DNA of 64,000 nt. Origin: JAUIET01 sp045106985 (GTDB taxonomy: Bacteria > Pseudomonadota > Gammaproteobacteria > Pseudomonadales > JAUIET01). Both the position numbers and the translations under genes were made by a program. Location of the stretch: positions 1-64,000 of the forward strand of contig JBGCFQ010000025.1 of the NCBI GenBank assembly GCA_045106985.1, written 5' to 3'. This document shows, piece after piece, positions 62,479 to 64,000 of this stretch. The notes beneath the pieces were generated by a model. That model was not told the DNA's origin. It saw only the letters and a list, made by a program, of their open reading frames with translations, and did no database searches. Within the stretch, counting starts at the first letter, position 1; each line of letters opens with the position of its first letter.

Positions 62479-62829
62479 ATGAGCAATTACACCATTTTTC
62501 ATAACCCGCGTTGTTCAAAATCTCGCCAAACACTGGCTTTGCTAGAAGATAATGGTGTTCAGGCTGAGGTGCGCTTGTATCTGGACAAGCCACCCACCGT
62601 CAGTGAGTTGAAGACAATAGTGAAACAACTCGAACTTTCGCCTCGAGATTTGCTGCGTAAGGGTGAGGAAGAATACAAATCCCTTGCTTTGAGCGACCCC
62701 GCGAAAACAGACACCGAGCTGTTGTCGGCAATGGCGACACACCCACGCTTGATCGAGCGCCCCATAGTGATTAAAGATGACTCAGCGGTGCTTGGGCGGC
62801 CGCCAGAGAATGTGCTGACTTTGCTGTAA
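62479..62829 (+). CDS. arsC: Arsenate reductase, glutaredoxin-linked ArsC type
   Basis: 116 residues. The catalytic Cys is in FHNPRCSKSRQTLALLEDNG (Cys12), with ELSPRDLLRKGEEEYK and LIERPIVIKDDSAVLGRPPE supplying the three Arg that bind arsenate in ArsC. It could also be a non-arsenate ArsC-fold (YffB-like) protein, but the Arg set favours arsenate reductase. No ars operon is adjacent. Clustered with wrbA. Confidence 0.88.
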   Translation: MSNYTIFHNPRCSKSRQTLALLEDNGVQAEVRLYLDKPPTVSELKTIVKQLELSPRDLLRKGEEEYKSLALSDPAKTDTELLSAMATHPRLIERPIVIKDDSAVLGRPPENVLTLL

Positions 62830-62843
62830 GGAATACATAAAAC

Positions 62844-63443
62844 ATGTACGTTCTTATTCTATATTACTCCCGCCATGGCGCGACGGCTGCGCTAGCGGAC
62901 CAAGTAGCCCGCGGTGTAGAGCTGGTGCCCGGTGTGGAAGCGCGCATTCGTACCGTACCCGCGGTGTCGGCTACTTGCGAAGCAACAACTGACGACATTC
63001 CCGACGGTGGGCCGCTGTACTGCAGTGAAGACGATTTACGAGAGTGCGCTGGTCTAGCGCTTGGCAGTCCCACCAGGTTTGGAAACATGGCAGCGCCGAT
63101 GAAGTATTTCATTGATGGTACCAGTGCGCTTTGGTTAAGCGGCTCTTTGGTGGACAAGCCTGCTGCGGTATTCACTTCCAGCACGAGTATGCATGGAGGA
63201 CAAGAGTCAACATTGCTGAGTATGAGTCTGCCCTTGATTCATCAAGGCATGGTGTTGGTGGGCGTGCCGTATACTGAGCCGGCTCTGCACAGCACCCAAA
63301 GGGGTGGGACGCCCTACGGTGCTTCACAGGTATCGGGCCACGAGCAAGGTGCGAGCTTGGTGTCAGATGAACAGGACATAGCAAAATCACTTGGCAAGCG
63401 GTTGGCTGGTATGGCTCAGCGTTTAGCTGTGCCTATAAACTAA
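62844..63443 (+). CDS. wrbA: NAD(P)H:quinone oxidoreductase, WrbA family
   Basis: 199 residues. Flavodoxin-like FMN site: LYYSRHGATAALADQVARGVE at the start, LGSPTRFGNMAAPMKYFIDGT and FTSSTSMHGGQESTLLSMSLPLIHQGMVLVGVPYTEP. Two-electron reduction of quinones with FMN. Fourteen bases after arsC, likely the same transcript. Confidence 0.95.
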   Translation: MYVLILYYSRHGATAALADQVARGVELVPGVEARIRTVPAVSATCEATTDDIPDGGPLYCSEDDLRECAGLALGSPTRFGNMAAPMKYFIDGTSALWLSGSLVDKPAAVFTSSTSMHGGQESTLLSMSLPLIHQGMVLVGVPYTEPALHSTQRGGTPYGASQVSGHEQGASLVSDEQDIAKSLGKRLAGMAQRLAVPIN

Positions 63444-63481
63444 AGACACAAAGTAGCACTATAAGGTAGTCAGAAATCTAA

Positions 63482-63850
63482 ATGAAAGAACAATTATTGT
63501 TAAAATCCGCTCAGGCCAAAACGATTTGCTTGTGGACAATAGTACTGTTGGCCGCGCTTTTCGCTTGGCAAACGCTGCTCAGTTGGGACCAGACATTGGG
63601 TGTACGTGCGTCGGTGTTTGTGGTTCAGTTACTGCCTTTTTTGCTGGTAATGCCTGGCTTGCGAGCCGGGCGTTGGCGGTCGTATGCGTGGATGCTGTTT
63701 TTCCTCAATCTCTATTTTGTAGTTGTAGCGCTGCGCTTAGTTGAGTACCCAGAGGTTGTTAGCGACTGGTTATTACTGCTCTTGTTGTCGGTGGTTTTCA
63801 CTGCAGCGCTGTTTTTTGTGCGTTGGACTCGTATTGCTGAAGTTAGCTAG
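63482..63850 (+). CDS. DUF2069 membrane protein
   Basis: 122 residues with four hydrophobic helices. LLPFLLVMPGLRAGRWRSYAWMLFFLNLYFVVVAL is the family pattern. Usually found after wrbA in gammaproteobacteria, as here. Function unknown. Confidence 0.9.
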   Translation: MKEQLLLKSAQAKTICLWTIVLLAALFAWQTLLSWDQTLGVRASVFVVQLLPFLLVMPGLRAGRWRSYAWMLFFLNLYFVVVALRLVEYPEVVSDWLLLLLLSVVFTAALFFVRWTRIAEVS

Positions 63851-63878
63851 AAACGCACGCTCATTTCAAGCTCATTGC

Positions 63879-64000
63879 ATGCGGGTTTTCCTGTTCTGTC
63901 TCTGTGTTTTGTTCGCTTCAGGCTGTGAAACCATTGGTTTTTATGGACAGGCGATTTCTGGCCAGCTTTCTATATTGGCCAAGAGACAGGATATCGATCG
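63879..64000 (+). CDS. Putative aminopeptidase-like lipoprotein, N-terminal part (cut by window edge)
   Basis: 40 codons from ATG 63879: a hydrophobic signal with lipobox LFASGC (Cys at residue 15), then ETIGFYGQAISGQLSILAKR, which closely resembles the start of COG4324 putative aminopeptidases (PF10023). The catalytic part lies outside the window. Confidence 0.65.
   Translation, partial: MRVFLFCLCVLFASGCETIGFYGQAISGQLSILAKRQDID

Overview
The window looks like the chromosome of a marine-type gammaproteobacterium. The evidence is the set of housekeeping blocks with gammaproteobacterial content and order: purM-purN-DUF3108, DUF2066-PerM-like-hda, arsC-like-wrbA-DUF2069 and purE-purK. TonB receptors, a Fur box and a sigma-54 pilus locus fit the same picture. 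I see no rRNA, tRNA, CRISPR array or phage block. The genus cannot be named from the sequence alone; a Cellvibrionales-like lineage is only a guess.

Layout. 1-1.8 kb: the 5' part of a tyrosine recombinase cut by the window edge, a PIN/AbrB toxin-antitoxin pair and a solitary Tn3-type inverted repeat. 2.3-6.5 kb: a three-gene ABC/HlyD/TolC export operon whose ABC protein has lost its ATPase motifs, followed by a second solitary Tn3-type end. 7.0-9.4 kb: an nhaA pseudogene and purEK. 10-14.3 kb: small stress-type or unknown genes (Rap1a/Tai-like, two DUF533/TerB-like paralogues, a gene behind a 14-copy ACTTCG repeat, an intact nhaR-like regulator and a Cys-containing small protein). 14.3-17.9 kb: a pile-up of insertion sequences (ISKra4 fragment, IS110 with a structured non-coding end, and two different IS3 orfA stubs facing each other across one IS30). 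17.9-25.2 kb: a TonB receptor truncated by that pile-up, an SDR-type protein, a Cpx-like two-component system and a 978-residue propeller/di-haem protein. 25.2-28.6 kb: a Tn3-family transposon nested in an older, opposite-strand Tn3 relic.

28.9-32 kb: a Fur-regulated catecholate-type siderophore receptor with its PiuC/YbiX-type dioxygenase. 32-41.5 kb: mixed small metabolic and membrane genes, including an MDR oxidoreductase carrying a Tat-like signal peptide. 41.7-50.3 kb: cspA-like gene, then a leftward pilus locus with four DUF4402 pilin-like subunits, a PapD-like chaperone, an usher and a sigma-54 activator as the last gene. A near-consensus -24/-12 promoter lies in front of the first pilin, so the locus probably encodes its own activator. 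50.7-64 kb: mostly conserved chromosomal genes, ending in a cut aminopeptidase-like lipoprotein.

The most distinctive observations are the self-contained sigma-54/DUF4402 pilus locus, the pseudo-ATPase export trio, the IS30 element sitting in the frameshift-type A6G tract of two IS3 elements at once, the folded non-coding end of the IS110 element (bridge-RNA candidate), and the ACTTCG microsatellite just in front of a start codon.
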